Shown here: positions 36,162 to 46,305 of the stretch, in pieces
Layout: each line of letters opens with the position of its first letter
How positions within the stretch are numbered: the first letter of the stretch is position 1
Assembly (NCBI GenBank): GCA_003577165.1
Contig: QEUM01000004.1
Coordinates: forward strand, 124,001-188,000
Source: Armatimonadota bacterium
GTDB taxonomy: Bacteria; Armatimonadota; Fimbriimonadia; Fimbriimonadales; ATM1
DNA length: 64,000 nucleotides
Direction: 5' to 3'
Notes under the pieces: generated by a model
What the model was told of the DNA's origin: nothing
Databases searched by the model: none
The model's input: only the letters and a program-made list of their open reading frames with translations
Made by a program: the position numbers and the translations under genes

Positions 36162-38399
36162 ATGGAGGAATTCGTCCCCGAACCGGTTCTGAGGGCAGTC
36201 ACCGAGCGCACAGGTGACGCGCCCACGGTCGCGGTCGAATCGGACCTCCTGCCCAACGGGCGGTATGGGCAAGTTTGGTTGCTCGCAACGCCGACGCGAA
36301 TCCTCCGCGTCGAGATGGAGGGCGGCTCGGCGCGCGTCAGCGCGGAATGGAACCTGCACGACCTGGACAGTTTCCGGTACGAGGAGTTGGTCGATGCGGG
36401 CTGCCTGGTTGCCAACTGCAAAACGCGCGTCGTCGAGTTGATCCGAGGCTCGACGGCGCACTCCGAGCAGATCGCTGCTACTGCGAAGCGCCTGAAGAGG
36501 CTGCGGGAAGGCGAGCCTGTCGCTTCGGCGATTGCGACAAGACGCGTCTGCCCGAAATGCTTGCGTCCGCTTCCCAAAGACAGTGACGTTTGCGAAACAT
36601 GCGTCAACAAAGGCCGTACGCTGATTCGCCTCTTTCGCTTCTTAAAGCCGTATCGGCGACAGGTCGCGCTCAGCGTGTTCCTGCTGGTATCCAGCACGGT
36701 TCTTCTGCTGCTTCCGCCGTACATCAGCAAGTTGTTGGTGGATAGCGTTTTGGAACCGAAAGCGGCGGGGAGCCTCTTCCTGGTTCTCGTAGGTGCGCTG
36801 GTCGGCGCGAGCCTCCTGTACATGGTCACGCAAATCCTGAGGCTGCGGTTGAATGCGTGGCTCGGCAACAACGTGATTGTCGACGTGCGGGCTCAGCTGT
36901 TCCGTCACATGCAGGCCTTGTCGCTCTCTTACTATGATCGCAGAACGCTCGGAAGCGTGATGTCGCGGATGACGAACGACACGGGCGCGCTTTACGAGAT
37001 ATTGGTCGATGGGATTCCGATCCTCCTGACGCAGGGGCTGTTGCTGGTCGGCATTCCGGTCGTGCTGTTCGTGATCAACTGGCAAGTGGCGCTCTGGACT
37101 CTGCTGCCCGTGCCCTTTGTTCTCTGGTTGGTGAAGAGGTTCCGAACGCAGATCGAGCGAGTGTGGAGACGCTTTTGGCACAGTTGGTCGAGGCTGAGCG
37201 GCGCATTGACGGGCGTTCTCAGCGGCATGCGAGTGGTGAAGGCCTTTCATGGAGAGGAGCGAGAGACGGATCGCTTCGTTCGCCGGATTCAATCGCACGC
37301 GGACATCGGCTATGCGGCCGAGGCCGCGTGGGCGACGTTCTTCCCGCTGATTCTCTTCATCGTCAGCGTCGGCTCCGTGCTCGTCTGGTATGCGGGCGGT
37401 CGCGCGGTCCTTGCAGGTCAGATGTCGATGGGCGACCTGCTGGCTTTCATCTCGTATCTTGCGATGATGCAGGGGCCACTGCAGGTAATGACGCGAATCA
37501 TTGACTGGACAAGTCGCGCTCTCACTGCGTCTGAAAGGGTGTTCGAAGTTCTCGATACTGTGCCGGACATTCAACAGCCGAAAGACCCGGTCGTGTTAGG
37601 CGACTACAAAGGGCACATCGTCTTCGACAACGTTCACTTCGGATATGAAAAGTCGCAAGAGGTGATTCACGGCATCTCTTTCGAAGTTCGACCCGGCGAG
37701 ATGATCGGAATCGTTGGACCGAGTGGAAGCGGAAAGACAACCAGCATGAACCTTCTGCTGAGGCTGTACGACCCGACGGAAGGCAGCATTACGATGGACG
37801 GGCACGACTTGCGGACGCTCGACCTGCACGAGTTCCGCCGACTCGTTGGAGTTGTCCCTCAGGAGTCCTATCTGTTTCCCGGAAGCGTGAAAGACAACAT
37901 CGCGTACGGGCGGCCGGGAGCGATTTTGGAAGAGATCATCGCTGCGGCCAAAGCGGCGAACGCACACGACTTCATCACGAGATTCCCCGATGGATACGAT
38001 TCGTATGTTGGCGAGCGAGGTCAGAGACTCTCTGGGGGAGAGCGTCAGAGGATTTCGATCGCGCGCGCGATTCTTCACAACCCGAAAGTGCTGATTCTCG
38101 ACGAAGCGACCTCAAGCGTGGACACGGAAACGGAGAGGCAGATTCAGGAAGCGTTGGCGAACCTCGTCGAAGGTCGCACGGTGTTTGCGATCGCGCACCG
38201 GTTGAGCACGCTCAAGAACGCCGATCGCGTCTTGGTATTCGAAGAGGGTCGCGTCACGGAGTTCGGAACACATGATGAACTGATGGCTTTGAAAGGCACG
38301 TATCACAAGTTCATCAATCTGCAGATGGAAATGGCGAAGATGCGCGCGGATTACATCAACGCGGACGAACTGGCGGAAGAGGAATTCAGCATCGCGTAG
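36162..38399 (+). CDS. ABC exporter (fused permease-ATPase) with N-terminal zinc-ribbon extension
   Basis: 745 residues. Residues 1-120 form a beta-rich domain of unknown type, 125-147 a zinc ribbon (CPKCLRPL ... CETC), ~150-440 a six-helix type-1 exporter domain, and ~475-730 the ATPase with Walker A GPSGSGKTT, signature LSGGERQR, Walker B ILDEATSSVD and H-loop AHRLST. Fused exporters work as homodimers, moving lipids, peptides or drugs. The N-terminal extension is not part of standard MsbA-like proteins. TAGAAT lies 12 bases before the ATG. Confidence 0.92.
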   Translation: MEEFVPEPVLRAVTERTGDAPTVAVESDLLPNGRYGQVWLLATPTRILRVEMEGGSARVSAEWNLHDLDSFRYEELVDAGCLVANCKTRVVELIRGSTAHSEQIAATAKRLKRLREGEPVASAIATRRVCPKCLRPLPKDSDVCETCVNKGRTLIRLFRFLKPYRRQVALSVFLLVSSTVLLLLPPYISKLLVDSVLEPKAAGSLFLVLVGALVGASLLYMVTQILRLRLNAWLGNNVIVDVRAQLFRHMQALSLSYYDRRTLGSVMSRMTNDTGALYEILVDGIPILLTQGLLLVGIPVVLFVINWQVALWTLLPVPFVLWLVKRFRTQIERVWRRFWHSWSRLSGALTGVLSGMRVVKAFHGEERETDRFVRRIQSHADIGYAAEAAWATFFPLILFIVSVGSVLVWYAGGRAVLAGQMSMGDLLAFISYLAMMQGPLQVMTRIIDWTSRALTASERVFEVLDTVPDIQQPKDPVVLGDYKGHIVFDNVHFGYEKSQEVIHGISFEVRPGEMIGIVGPSGSGKTTSMNLLLRLYDPTEGSITMDGHDLRTLDLHEFRRLVGVVPQESYLFPGSVKDNIAYGRPGAILEEIIAAAKAANAHDFITRFPDGYDSYVGERGQRLSGGERQRISIARAILHNPKVLILDEATSSVDTETERQIQEALANLVEGRTVFAIAHRLSTLKNADRVLVFEEGRVTEFGTHDELMALKGTYHKFINLQMEMAKMRADYINADELAEEEFSIA

Positions 38400-38529
38400 C
38401 CGGCAAGGAGGGCCTCGGCTGAGACTGCCATCGGCTCAAGGGCGGGAGCCGTGCCACAATCCCTCCTCAGCCCCAGACGTGCGCCGAGGCGTTACTTCGA
38501 CCTGACATTCGCGCGTCGGGGTTCCTTCC

Positions 38530-39984
38530 ATGTCGGACAAGGCGAGCAACGGCGGATCGGGAGCCGTACAGCAGGACGCGGTTGACCACGAGGTGGTGGC
38601 CGGAGATTCGGACGCTTCGGCCAAGCCGAGCGCTTGGCGGATCGTTTGGGACTTGGCTTGGCCTGCGATCGCCTTGAACTCGCTTCAGGTGTTCAACGGC
38701 CTGCTCGATTCTTTCTTTCTGGGCCGTTTAGGGGACTCCGCGGTCGCCGCACACGGCGCCTCGATGAGCCTGACGTTCCTGCTGTTCAGCATCGCGTTTG
38801 CGATGGGGACGGGGGCGACTGCGCTCGTCGCCCGGTTCTACGGCGCGCGCAAACAGGACGACATGGAAAGAGCGTGCAGGCAATCGTTGATGCTCAGCCT
38901 GCTGCTGGGCGTGGCGGTCCCGCTCATCGTGTGGCTGTTCTTGCCCGCTCTCGCCGCCCTGTTCACGAGGGACAACCCCAAGGTGGAGCCGCTCGTTCGC
39001 GAATACATGACGCCGTTTTTGATGGGGATGCCGGCGGTCTACGTTTTCAACGTCGTCGCCGCCAGCCTTCGCGCGATCGGCGATACGAAGAGGCCGATGT
39101 ACGTTTCGGGGTCGCAGATTCTCGTTCACATGGTGTTGAACTACCTGCTCATCTTCCCAACGCACCAGATTTCGCCGATGGGCTTAACGCTGACGCTGCC
39201 CGGCGCGGGGATGGGAATCGCGGGAGCGGCGACCGCGTTCGCGCTCAGCGCATGGTATGCCGCGCTCGTCTACTTTCCCGTTGCGGGAGGAACGGTATTG
39301 GGCCCCGTTTGGAAGCTTCAGATGCCGCACTTCGGTTGGATGTGGAGGATTCTCCGCATCTCAATTCCCGCGTCGATCGCGTCCCTCATTCGCGTGATCA
39401 GCTTCAGCGCATTCACACTCGCCTTGTCGTGGACGAAGAACGTGAACGAGGCGCTTGCCGCGCTGAGCGTCGGCATCCGCTGCGAGTCGCTGGCGTTCAT
39501 GCCTGCGTTTGGATTCATGCTTGCGGCTTCGACGCTCGTCGGCCAGAACCTGGGGCGCAAGGACCCAAAGGAGGCTGAACGGCTCGCGTGGGCGTCGGCG
39601 CATTTGGGCGCCATCATCATGGGGACGGGATCGCTGGTGTTCCTGCTCTTTGCGGATCAGTTGGCGGGGATCTTTGTGACGGAACCTGAGACGCGCGCAA
39701 GCGCCGCTCTGTTTTTGAGGCTGATGGCCGTTACCGAGCCTTTGTTCGGCTACGCAATGGTTCTGACGGGCGCGATGCAGGGGGCGGGTGATTCGATTCG
39801 CCCGACTTGGGTCGCGGCGATTTCGCAAGTTGGCGTGCGCATCCCAGCGGTTTGGCTCTGGGCGGTTGTGGCCGGCGGCGGGAGTCCCGCTGCTTGGTGG
39901 GTCATGTCGCTCACTCAAGCAATCAACGGCGTGCTGATGATCTCCCTCTTTCGGAGGGGGGCGTGGAAGACGCAACGAGTTTAG
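38530..39984 (+). CDS. MATE family efflux transporter
   Basis: 484 residues with twelve predicted membrane helices in two repeats. LGRLGDSAVAAHGASMSLTF and FGFMLAASTLVGQNLGRKDP are typical MATE stretches of the first and second halves. It exports cationic compounds using Na+ or H+. The ~35-residue hydrophilic N-terminus is longer than usual. It is 130 bp after the ABC exporter. Confidence 0.92.
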   Translation: MSDKASNGGSGAVQQDAVDHEVVAGDSDASAKPSAWRIVWDLAWPAIALNSLQVFNGLLDSFFLGRLGDSAVAAHGASMSLTFLLFSIAFAMGTGATALVARFYGARKQDDMERACRQSLMLSLLLGVAVPLIVWLFLPALAALFTRDNPKVEPLVREYMTPFLMGMPAVYVFNVVAASLRAIGDTKRPMYVSGSQILVHMVLNYLLIFPTHQISPMGLTLTLPGAGMGIAGAATAFALSAWYAALVYFPVAGGTVLGPVWKLQMPHFGWMWRILRISIPASIASLIRVISFSAFTLALSWTKNVNEALAALSVGIRCESLAFMPAFGFMLAASTLVGQNLGRKDPKEAERLAWASAHLGAIIMGTGSLVFLLFADQLAGIFVTEPETRASAALFLRLMAVTEPLFGYAMVLTGAMQGAGDSIRPTWVAAISQVGVRIPAVWLWAVVAGGGSPAAWWVMSLTQAINGVLMISLFRRGAWKTQRV

Positions 39985-40023
39985 GAACTCGATGGTCTCC
40001 ACGCCGCGTGCGGTGTGACCGCG

Positions 40024-41457
40024 CTATCCGAGTTTGAACTGCGATCGGATCGTCCAGACGTTGTTGCGAATCTCCGTCCCCGTCTCGTCGAAGATCTCGT
40101 AACTGATCGTCACCTTTGCTCCGGGGTGGACCCAGTACGTGTATCCAAAGCCGACGCCTTGGACGGCATCGTCCGGTGACGACGTCGTATCGGGATCGAA
40201 CATTTGGTACCTGACGTGGAACTGGCTCCGGGCGTTCGCGCTGTAGGAGAGTTGCAGTTGGTAGCCGAGGACGTCCGTCTGCCTCCTGTAGAGCGGGTCG
40301 GTCTTCCCGCCGACGGGCGGCCTGTCTTCGCCGAACATGAGTTCGCCGCGCAGAGTCAGATCGGGAGCAAGGAAGTTCGACACGATTCCGTCCAGGTACA
40401 CGAGGTTGCGATCTACTTCCGGAACGGGATTGAGGGGATCAACCGTGGGCGTGAACCCGCCGCGCGTCCCGTGGAAGTAGGTCACTCCGACTTCGTAGTT
40501 GTGGTCTTTGTGGCGGAAGCCTGCAGAGTATGCGATGGTGTTGTCGGCGTCGCGGAATCCGTCGGCGGATTGCTGCGGGTCGGAGACCGTCATGCCCTGC
40601 CATAGCCCAACGTGGACGAACGACCCGGCGCCGATGGCGTGACGGTATTGCACGCCTCGATCGCGCTCGCCTGCAAAGAGGGATGTGTTGTAGAGGGCGC
40701 GCTCGGGAAATTCGCGATCCGATGCAGAGCGCTCGATTTCGTAGCCGAGAGGCAGAGGCTGTTGGCCGAGAATGAACTGCTTGACCGGACTGGTACCTGC
40801 GGGTTCGAGGTCGTAGATCAGCTGTGCGTCGCGAAGTTCGGCGGATAGCCGGTTCGACCCGGTCGCGAGATCGAAGCTGATCTTCATGCTGGTCTTGTCG
40901 TCGATCTTGTTCTTCTGACCGAAGCGGATGCGTCGCATTTGGAAGCCGTCGTTGGTCGTACGACCGCTTTGCTGCTGCGTGTCCGACCATTGGAACTGGA
41001 CGTAGTTCGTGATTCCGGGCTTTTTCAACTTCGCGATGTCACTTTGCATCTGCGGAAGGCTCTTCTTCTGCGTGTCTACCCACGCCAGAATCCCTTCCAC
41101 GTCGCCCTGCAACTTCTGCAGTTGCTGATTCACCTGCACGAGTTCCTTCAGAAGTTCCTTCAGAACCGCGGTCTCCGACTCACCTTCCGTCTTCGCGACG
41201 TTTGTTGCCGACGCTGCGAGCCTCTCCGTGATGCCGTTCGCTTTCGACTTCAGGTCGGAGAACTCTTCCATCTTCGATCCGAGGAGTCGAATCGCGTCTT
41301 CCTGGGTGAGCGACGAGAGGTCCACTGCGTGACCGAGCAGATTCGTCAATGCTCCGGGCGGGAACATTGGTGCGGTCGGCGCACCTGCCATCGCCAGAGC
41401 GCACGAGCCGAACAGGACTGCCAGAGAAATCGCAGTCCGATTTGCGAGTATCCGCAT
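40024..41457 (-). CDS. Outer-membrane porin, OprP/OprO (phosphate-selective) type
   Basis: 477 residues from ATG 41457, preceded by AAGGAGGG. A signal peptide (AISLAVLFGSCALAMAGA) is followed by a helical coiled-coil stretch (~85-145) and a beta-barrel from FVQFQW-like strands: FQMRRIRFGQKNKIDDKTSM, FDLATGSNRL and repeated aromatic strands to the end. The mature coiled-coil before the barrel is the layout of porins that reach the peptidoglycan. Solute specificity is not established. Confidence 0.85.
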   Translation of the reverse strand: MRILANRTAISLAVLFGSCALAMAGAPTAPMFPPGALTNLLGHAVDLSSLTQEDAIRLLGSKMEEFSDLKSKANGITERLAASATNVAKTEGESETAVLKELLKELVQVNQQLQKLQGDVEGILAWVDTQKKSLPQMQSDIAKLKKPGITNYVQFQWSDTQQQSGRTTNDGFQMRRIRFGQKNKIDDKTSMKISFDLATGSNRLSAELRDAQLIYDLEPAGTSPVKQFILGQQPLPLGYEIERSASDREFPERALYNTSLFAGERDRGVQYRHAIGAGSFVHVGLWQGMTVSDPQQSADGFRDADNTIAYSAGFRHKDHNYEVGVTYFHGTRGGFTPTVDPLNPVPEVDRNLVYLDGIVSNFLAPDLTLRGELMFGEDRPPVGGKTDPLYRRQTDVLGYQLQLSYSANARSQFHVRYQMFDPDTTSSPDDAVQGVGFGYTYWVHPGAKVTISYEIFDETGTEIRNNVWTIRSQFKLG

Positions 41458-41572
41458 TCTTTCCCTCCTTGCGAGCGCGCGTGAGTGCGCGCGGGCATGA
41501 TTTTGCCCGCTCCGTCGCAAGTGGGAACGCGGATATGGTTAGGGGTCTGTTAACGCCCGGCAGTCACGCCGG

Positions 41573-41947
41573 CTACCAGACGGCCTCGCTCGCCTCGACT
41601 ACTCGGTCGCGGATCGAGAACACGTACCTGGCGAGGTCCTGGCGGTCTCGACGCGTGCGCGGCTTGAACCGGAAGCCACAGGTGTGGAGGTTTCCGACTC
41701 CGTTGTTGACGTAGCGGACATCACCGGGAAGGAACAGGCTTCCCTTCTCGCCGCCAAGTTCGAGAACGACTTCGGTGTCAACTTCGACCGGGTGCGCGGT
41801 CTGGAATTGGACACCCCCCAGGCTTGCGTTGGTGATGACGACTGATGCGATAGGTTCGGAATGTTGGCCGTTTGAGCGCCACAGCATTCCGAACTCCATA
41901 ACTTCGTACCGTGGTCTGGCCCTCTGCTCTTCGTGCACTAATGACAT
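41573..41947 (-). CDS. PilZ domain protein
   Basis: 124 residues, one domain. The c-di-GMP motifs are RARPRYEV (RxxxR) near the start and TNASLGGVQFQT (in place of DxSxxG, with Asn for Asp). The ending FKPRTRRDRQDLARYVF is typical. It is a c-di-GMP effector, target unknown. Confidence 0.88.
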   Translation of the reverse strand: MSLVHEEQRARPRYEVMEFGMLWRSNGQHSEPIASVVITNASLGGVQFQTAHPVEVDTEVVLELGGEKGSLFLPGDVRYVNNGVGNLHTCGFRFKPRTRRDRQDLARYVFSIRDRVVEASEAVW

Positions 41948-42011
41948 CCTCTCGCGCCTCTTCTCCCTATGGATTTTGGAAATCCTGCGCGGCAGCGTTA
42001 GGTTTGGAGCC

Positions 42012-42053
42012 CAAAAAGGAAGCGGCCCCGGCGGTATGGACAGCCGGGGCCGC
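42012..42053 (-). terminator. Rho-independent terminator of the stalk-domain gene
   Basis: An 11-bp perfect stem GCGGCCCCGGC/GCCGGGGCCGC (42022-42053) is followed on the minus strand by TTCCTTTTT, 17 bp after the stop at 42070. Confidence 0.85.
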
Positions 42054-42069
42054 GTGCCGAGAGGATCCG

Positions 42070-43449
42070 TTAGCCGCCCGACTTCGCTTCTTTCGTCGGC
42101 GTGATTAGGACGTGCCCTGTCACAGGGTCGACTTCGACGTCGACGGCGAGGGTCTCGCGGATGAAGCTCAGGGGGACGATGGTTCGGCCCTTGTCAATGA
42201 AGGCCGGGAGTTCGAGTTGGATCGACTTGCCATTGACCTTCGCGAAGAGGTCGCCGATCTTGATCCAGACGTCGAATCCGACGCCGGCCGCCGTGCAGAC
42301 CTTTTCGTCATGCAGCCAGTCGACCGTACCGCCGGCGTGCTCGTAGAGGTGCCGGAACGGCGTCAGAGGCAGGCCGTTCTCGACTCGGGGCGAGACGTCG
42401 AACGACACTTCGACGCCGTCTATGTAGATCTTGTAGGGACCTTCAGAGTCGAGGCGCGTGCCGTAGACGATAGCCTTCTTGATCGAGGGTTCTGCTCCGG
42501 TAACGCCGGGCTCGGTCTTGCCCACGTTGGGCTGGATAGTGGCTTTCGGCGTGTCGGACGGAGTGACGAGCCTGTGACCGGAAGTTTCAGGAGCGACTTT
42601 CGGACTCGTCTTGAGGCCCGCAGTGGTTCCCGTGGGAGAGCCGACTTTGGGATTCTCGAGGGCGAGTCCGCCTTTGGGCGCGATGCCTGTGGCGGTGGGG
42701 GTCACTTCGAGCGCGCCGCCGGTGCCCTTCAGCCCTTTGGCGGCTCCCGTCGGGGACCCGACTTCAGGATTCGCGGGGGCGCCTGGCTCCGGCAGGACTC
42801 GCTCGGTGCGGCCGCCGGGGTTCTCCACGAAGACTCGGATGGCAGGCGACTTGTGGGTCTGCTGAGTCTCGTCGTAGCAGAGGACCTGGATTTCGTGCCA
42901 GCCGTTTTTCTCGCGCAGCGTGTCCCAAGCGAACTGGTAAGGCGGGAAGTTCTTCATGGCCCGGAACTGTCCATCCACGTAGAGCGAAACGTACTTTTCG
43001 TTCGATCGGACGCCGAAGCCGACCTGGATCATCGCCGTGCCCTGGACGGTGGAGCCGTGCTTCGGGAGCCTCACGTAGACGGCGAGGTCCTCGGCGCGCT
43101 CAACCTTGAGGATCGTGCGCTGCGTCTCGAGAGCCTTGCCGCTCGCGTCGTAGAGGGTCACGTCTACGACGTTGTCGCCCGTCTGTAACTTGTCGAAATC
43201 GAGCGTGTAGCCGAACTCACCCGCGGTTTTGGATGGGTCGAGTTTTTGGCTTGCGATGAAGGCACCGTTGATGAGGATGTCGGCCCGGACGGCTTTCACC
43301 TTCGCGTAACTGACGGTGATCGCAGGGCTTCCCACGGCCCGAACGACCTTCAGATCGGCGGGAGCTCCAATCGCCAGCGATGCGCTGGTCAGTGCGGCCA
43401 AGCCGGCCAGGATGAGCAACCTCCGCCCCATGTGCGCAAATACATTCAT
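42070..43449 (-). CDS. Secreted protein with copper-amine-oxidase-like stalk domain
   Basis: 459 residues. Signal peptide (LLILAGLAALTSASLAIG), one or two Ig-like beta domains (~30-205), a Pro/Gly-rich linker (~210-330) with two near-identical units (NPEVGSPTGAAKGLK and NPKVGSPTGTTAGLK), and a C-terminal stalk domain (~345-455): GLPLTPFRHLYEHAGGTVDW, FVNGKSIQLELPAFIDKG-like strand and PLSFIRETLAVDV. Despite the family name this domain is a cell-surface stalk module without catalytic copper. Probably bound to the cell surface. Confidence 0.85.
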   Translation of the reverse strand: MNVFAHMGRRLLILAGLAALTSASLAIGAPADLKVVRAVGSPAITVSYAKVKAVRADILINGAFIASQKLDPSKTAGEFGYTLDFDKLQTGDNVVDVTLYDASGKALETQRTILKVERAEDLAVYVRLPKHGSTVQGTAMIQVGFGVRSNEKYVSLYVDGQFRAMKNFPPYQFAWDTLREKNGWHEIQVLCYDETQQTHKSPAIRVFVENPGGRTERVLPEPGAPANPEVGSPTGAAKGLKGTGGALEVTPTATGIAPKGGLALENPKVGSPTGTTAGLKTSPKVAPETSGHRLVTPSDTPKATIQPNVGKTEPGVTGAEPSIKKAIVYGTRLDSEGPYKIYIDGVEVSFDVSPRVENGLPLTPFRHLYEHAGGTVDWLHDEKVCTAAGVGFDVWIKIGDLFAKVNGKSIQLELPAFIDKGRTIVPLSFIRETLAVDVEVDPVTGHVLITPTKEAKSGG

Positions 43450-43545
43450 GCCAGATTCCCTCCTCCGGGTCGTAGCCCCGACCCGTGCGCTTTCTCGGGA
43501 TGCCCGCGCCGAGCTCTCTCGGCGGGGCGCTATCGTCGGACGATG

Positions 43546-46269
43546 TTACCCCCTCGGCAAGTTCGGCCCAGTCGCGGCGCCCCGAAGGCGGTAGCCGATG
43601 ACTTTCCGGTTCGCGGTGATGATCAGGGCGTCGAGGTCGAACTCTTCGGTGCCGCTGACCTCGATTCGGAGTTCGCCGTCGGTCGGCTCGAACTCGCCGA
43701 CGAGGTACACGTCCGACGAGCCTGACCCGAAGGAAGTTGGAGCCACCTCTACTTCGCCGACACGGAAGCGAGTGAGGTACGGCTTGCCGTCCCTGAGGGC
43801 GCGAGCGAACAAGCGGACGCGCGCCGCCTCCAGCCCCGTGACTGTCGCCGTCCAGGTCTTGCCCTCTGGCACGTGGACCGCGTTCGGGCCGGCTGTCGGT
43901 GAGGCGCCCGGGAGGGAAAGTGTGGCGAGCGATCCCGGCTGAGACTCCGGCTGGATGATCCTGTCGGGCGGCGGTTTCGGCCCGAGGACGGCAACGCCAC
44001 CAGGAGGGAGCGTGATCTTGGATGAGCCGATGGACTTCTCGGTGGCAGCCGGAAGCGAGTTGAACGCTGCGACCCGTGAGCCGAGGTCGGTGACAAAGAC
44101 GCCGTCTCTCTTGTCGTCGAGGTTTCGCGCGTCGGCGCGCCCCGGCGCGATTCGGGAGAGGCGGTACACGAGGTGGCGAACCACAGATTGGAACGCCTTC
44201 CAACTGTCGCGCTTGGCGGGCATGTAAGTGACGAGGCCCTTGCCGAAGGGCTGTGTCCACGCGGCCACCTCTTCGACTGACACCGGCGCGTCGAAGTATC
44301 CGTCGAGCGGAGAGGCTTCCGCGTCCGCGCCCTCCTTCGTGGCGACCACGGATTGAAGCACGACGGCGTCCTGCTCGACCATCCCTGCGAGACCGATTCG
44401 GACCGATCCCTGCGCCGTCTCCGAGGCGGGAACGAAGATCTGAAACTCGGAAAGTCCTCCCTCCATCGAGATGCTCGCGACTTTGCGGCTCGCCAACGAG
44501 ACCTCGAGCGTCTTCGACGCAAGTTTGGTTGGCGAGAAGCGTAGGCTGATGGTGTAAGCCGATTGAGGAGACACGGGCAGTCTTAGCACGGATCCCGTCG
44601 AGCAGACTCGCCCTGCCTTGGTAGAGGCGCCCCATCGTCCCAGCAGGAAGTCCGCATCTTGATCCCCCCCCAAACGGACTTCGTAGTTTTCCGGCAGTTC
44701 GCCAATCCACGTTTCTGTGAACTTTGCTGGCGCCAACTGAGACGAGAATCCGAAGAGTTCTTGGTGGACCGCTGTCGCACCTTGGTGATCGCCGGTTTTG
44801 CCAAAGTCATACGCCGCGATGACCCCCCCCGCAGCGACCCACGACTTCAAGACGTTCAGAGTTTCAGCATCCCAAACGGTTCCCTCGAACAGAATCGCGA
44901 CGCGGTAGTTCTTGAGGGCGCCACCGCGGACCGCGGATTCTTCGAGAACGTCGAAGTCGAGGTAATCGCGCAAGTCCACGAGGCTTCGATAGAGGATGCC
45001 GGGAACGGGTTCATTGGGCCGAAGAGACGCCGCGGAAGTTGGGTGCAAAACCGCCACGTCACAGACCGGCTCAGCGACGACCAGATCGTCGCGGAGAGAG
45101 TCGAGCAGCGAAGTGCGTGTGCGAAGAATCTCCGGCCAGTCCACGTGCGCTTGTGATCCCAGCGAGAGGGCCGAGAAGATGCGCTCTGAGAAGTCGAGAC
45201 TTGTGCCGGGATTCGGCGCCTCGGTCCAGATGGGGATGTTGGCGGCGCGCGCCGCGCCACGAATCTTCGCAAGAGAGATCGCCCAATTAGCGGGGAAGTC
45301 ATAGAAGCCGACATTCGTGACTTTTAGGGCGAGCGCCGATCCCTGAACGCTTTGAGCCAACCGGAAAACGTCGAGGCCCAAATACGGGCTGTCGTTGGGG
45401 GGACCTACGGGAACGAGAATCGAAGCATCGGGGAATATCTCGCGAGAGATGCCGACCAAAGTTTGTGCGAGAGAGGGGATCGCCTCGCGATACCACGCCA
45501 TGAATTCCAAGCGGGCCGAGTATGGAAATTCGGGAGTGATCGGGATGGGCAACGCTTCCGGGGTGGGGGGCGTCATCCCCCAGGCGGTCCACGCGGCTGC
45601 CGTCGAGCCGTACTGTTGGCGAAGTCGCTTCGCCCAACTTTCTTGGGCTTTCAAATCACCGGCCCAGAAGCCCGCCTCGGGAGGTTCGGATTGGAGTTTC
45701 GCGGACCAGAGAGCGCGCTGTCGCGTGTCGCTTGCTGACAATCCGGTGAAGAAGCCCGCGTCGCCGTATTCTCCGTAGATTCCGAGGCTGACGAGTTTGA
45801 GTCGCGGAAGGGCGCGATTCACCGCTCCCAAACTGTTCGCGGAGCGCCGCACTCTCTCCGGCTCCCACACCGACCAGGCGGGAACCGTCTTTCCTGAAGG
45901 CAGAAGCGTCGCGCGCGCGCCGCCTTCCGGGAACGGTGTTGGGAAGGTGGTGTGGACCGTGACGGTCCAGATTGCGCCAAGGTCTTCGATCGCCTTTCGC
46001 TGGGCGACGAGAACGGGAAGGCTAAATGGAGTTTCACCGGATTCCGGGCTGGCGAGTTCATCGGTTTCCGAACCGAAGAGAGAGATGCCGGAGTCGATCA
46101 GGTCGCGCACATCCCAGGCTGCAGGAACGAAACTGCCCAACAGCATGCGATCTCCGGTTTGGAGGCTCAGGTCTGCGACGGGCGGATAAAGAGGCGTGAA
46201 GTCGGGCTCTGGCTGGGCGGCACCTTGCCCTGCCAGGGCGATCCACGCGACCAACCCGATGGCCAACAT
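43546..46269 (-). CDS. Large secreted GH42-like (beta-galactosidase-type) protein
   Basis: 907 residues. Signal peptide (AIGLVAWIALAGQGAAQ), then a TIM-barrel-like half (~30-450) with LVSLGIYGEYGDAGFF and FPYSARLEFMAWYREAIPSL, and a domain resembling the GH42 trimerisation/glutamine-amidotransferase fold (~420-530: LRDYLDFDVLEESAVRGGAL, AAGGVIAAYDFGK). The rest is beta-rich and may hold carbohydrate-binding modules. Catalytic Glu residues cannot be fixed with confidence. It follows the TPR gene by 36 bp, in one operon. Confidence 0.6.
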   Translation of the reverse strand: MLAIGLVAWIALAGQGAAQPEPDFTPLYPPVADLSLQTGDRMLLGSFVPAAWDVRDLIDSGISLFGSETDELASPESGETPFSLPVLVAQRKAIEDLGAIWTVTVHTTFPTPFPEGGARATLLPSGKTVPAWSVWEPERVRRSANSLGAVNRALPRLKLVSLGIYGEYGDAGFFTGLSASDTRQRALWSAKLQSEPPEAGFWAGDLKAQESWAKRLRQQYGSTAAAWTAWGMTPPTPEALPIPITPEFPYSARLEFMAWYREAIPSLAQTLVGISREIFPDASILVPVGPPNDSPYLGLDVFRLAQSVQGSALALKVTNVGFYDFPANWAISLAKIRGAARAANIPIWTEAPNPGTSLDFSERIFSALSLGSQAHVDWPEILRTRTSLLDSLRDDLVVAEPVCDVAVLHPTSAASLRPNEPVPGILYRSLVDLRDYLDFDVLEESAVRGGALKNYRVAILFEGTVWDAETLNVLKSWVAAGGVIAAYDFGKTGDHQGATAVHQELFGFSSQLAPAKFTETWIGELPENYEVRLGGDQDADFLLGRWGASTKAGRVCSTGSVLRLPVSPQSAYTISLRFSPTKLASKTLEVSLASRKVASISMEGGLSEFQIFVPASETAQGSVRIGLAGMVEQDAVVLQSVVATKEGADAEASPLDGYFDAPVSVEEVAAWTQPFGKGLVTYMPAKRDSWKAFQSVVRHLVYRLSRIAPGRADARNLDDKRDGVFVTDLGSRVAAFNSLPAATEKSIGSSKITLPPGGVAVLGPKPPPDRIIQPESQPGSLATLSLPGASPTAGPNAVHVPEGKTWTATVTGLEAARVRLFARALRDGKPYLTRFRVGEVEVAPTSFGSGSSDVYLVGEFEPTDGELRIEVSGTEEFDLDALIITANRKVIGYRLRGAATGPNLPRG

Positions 46270-46305
46270 CCGGTGACTCTGACTTGCGTCGGCGCCGCTC
46301 CGTGT

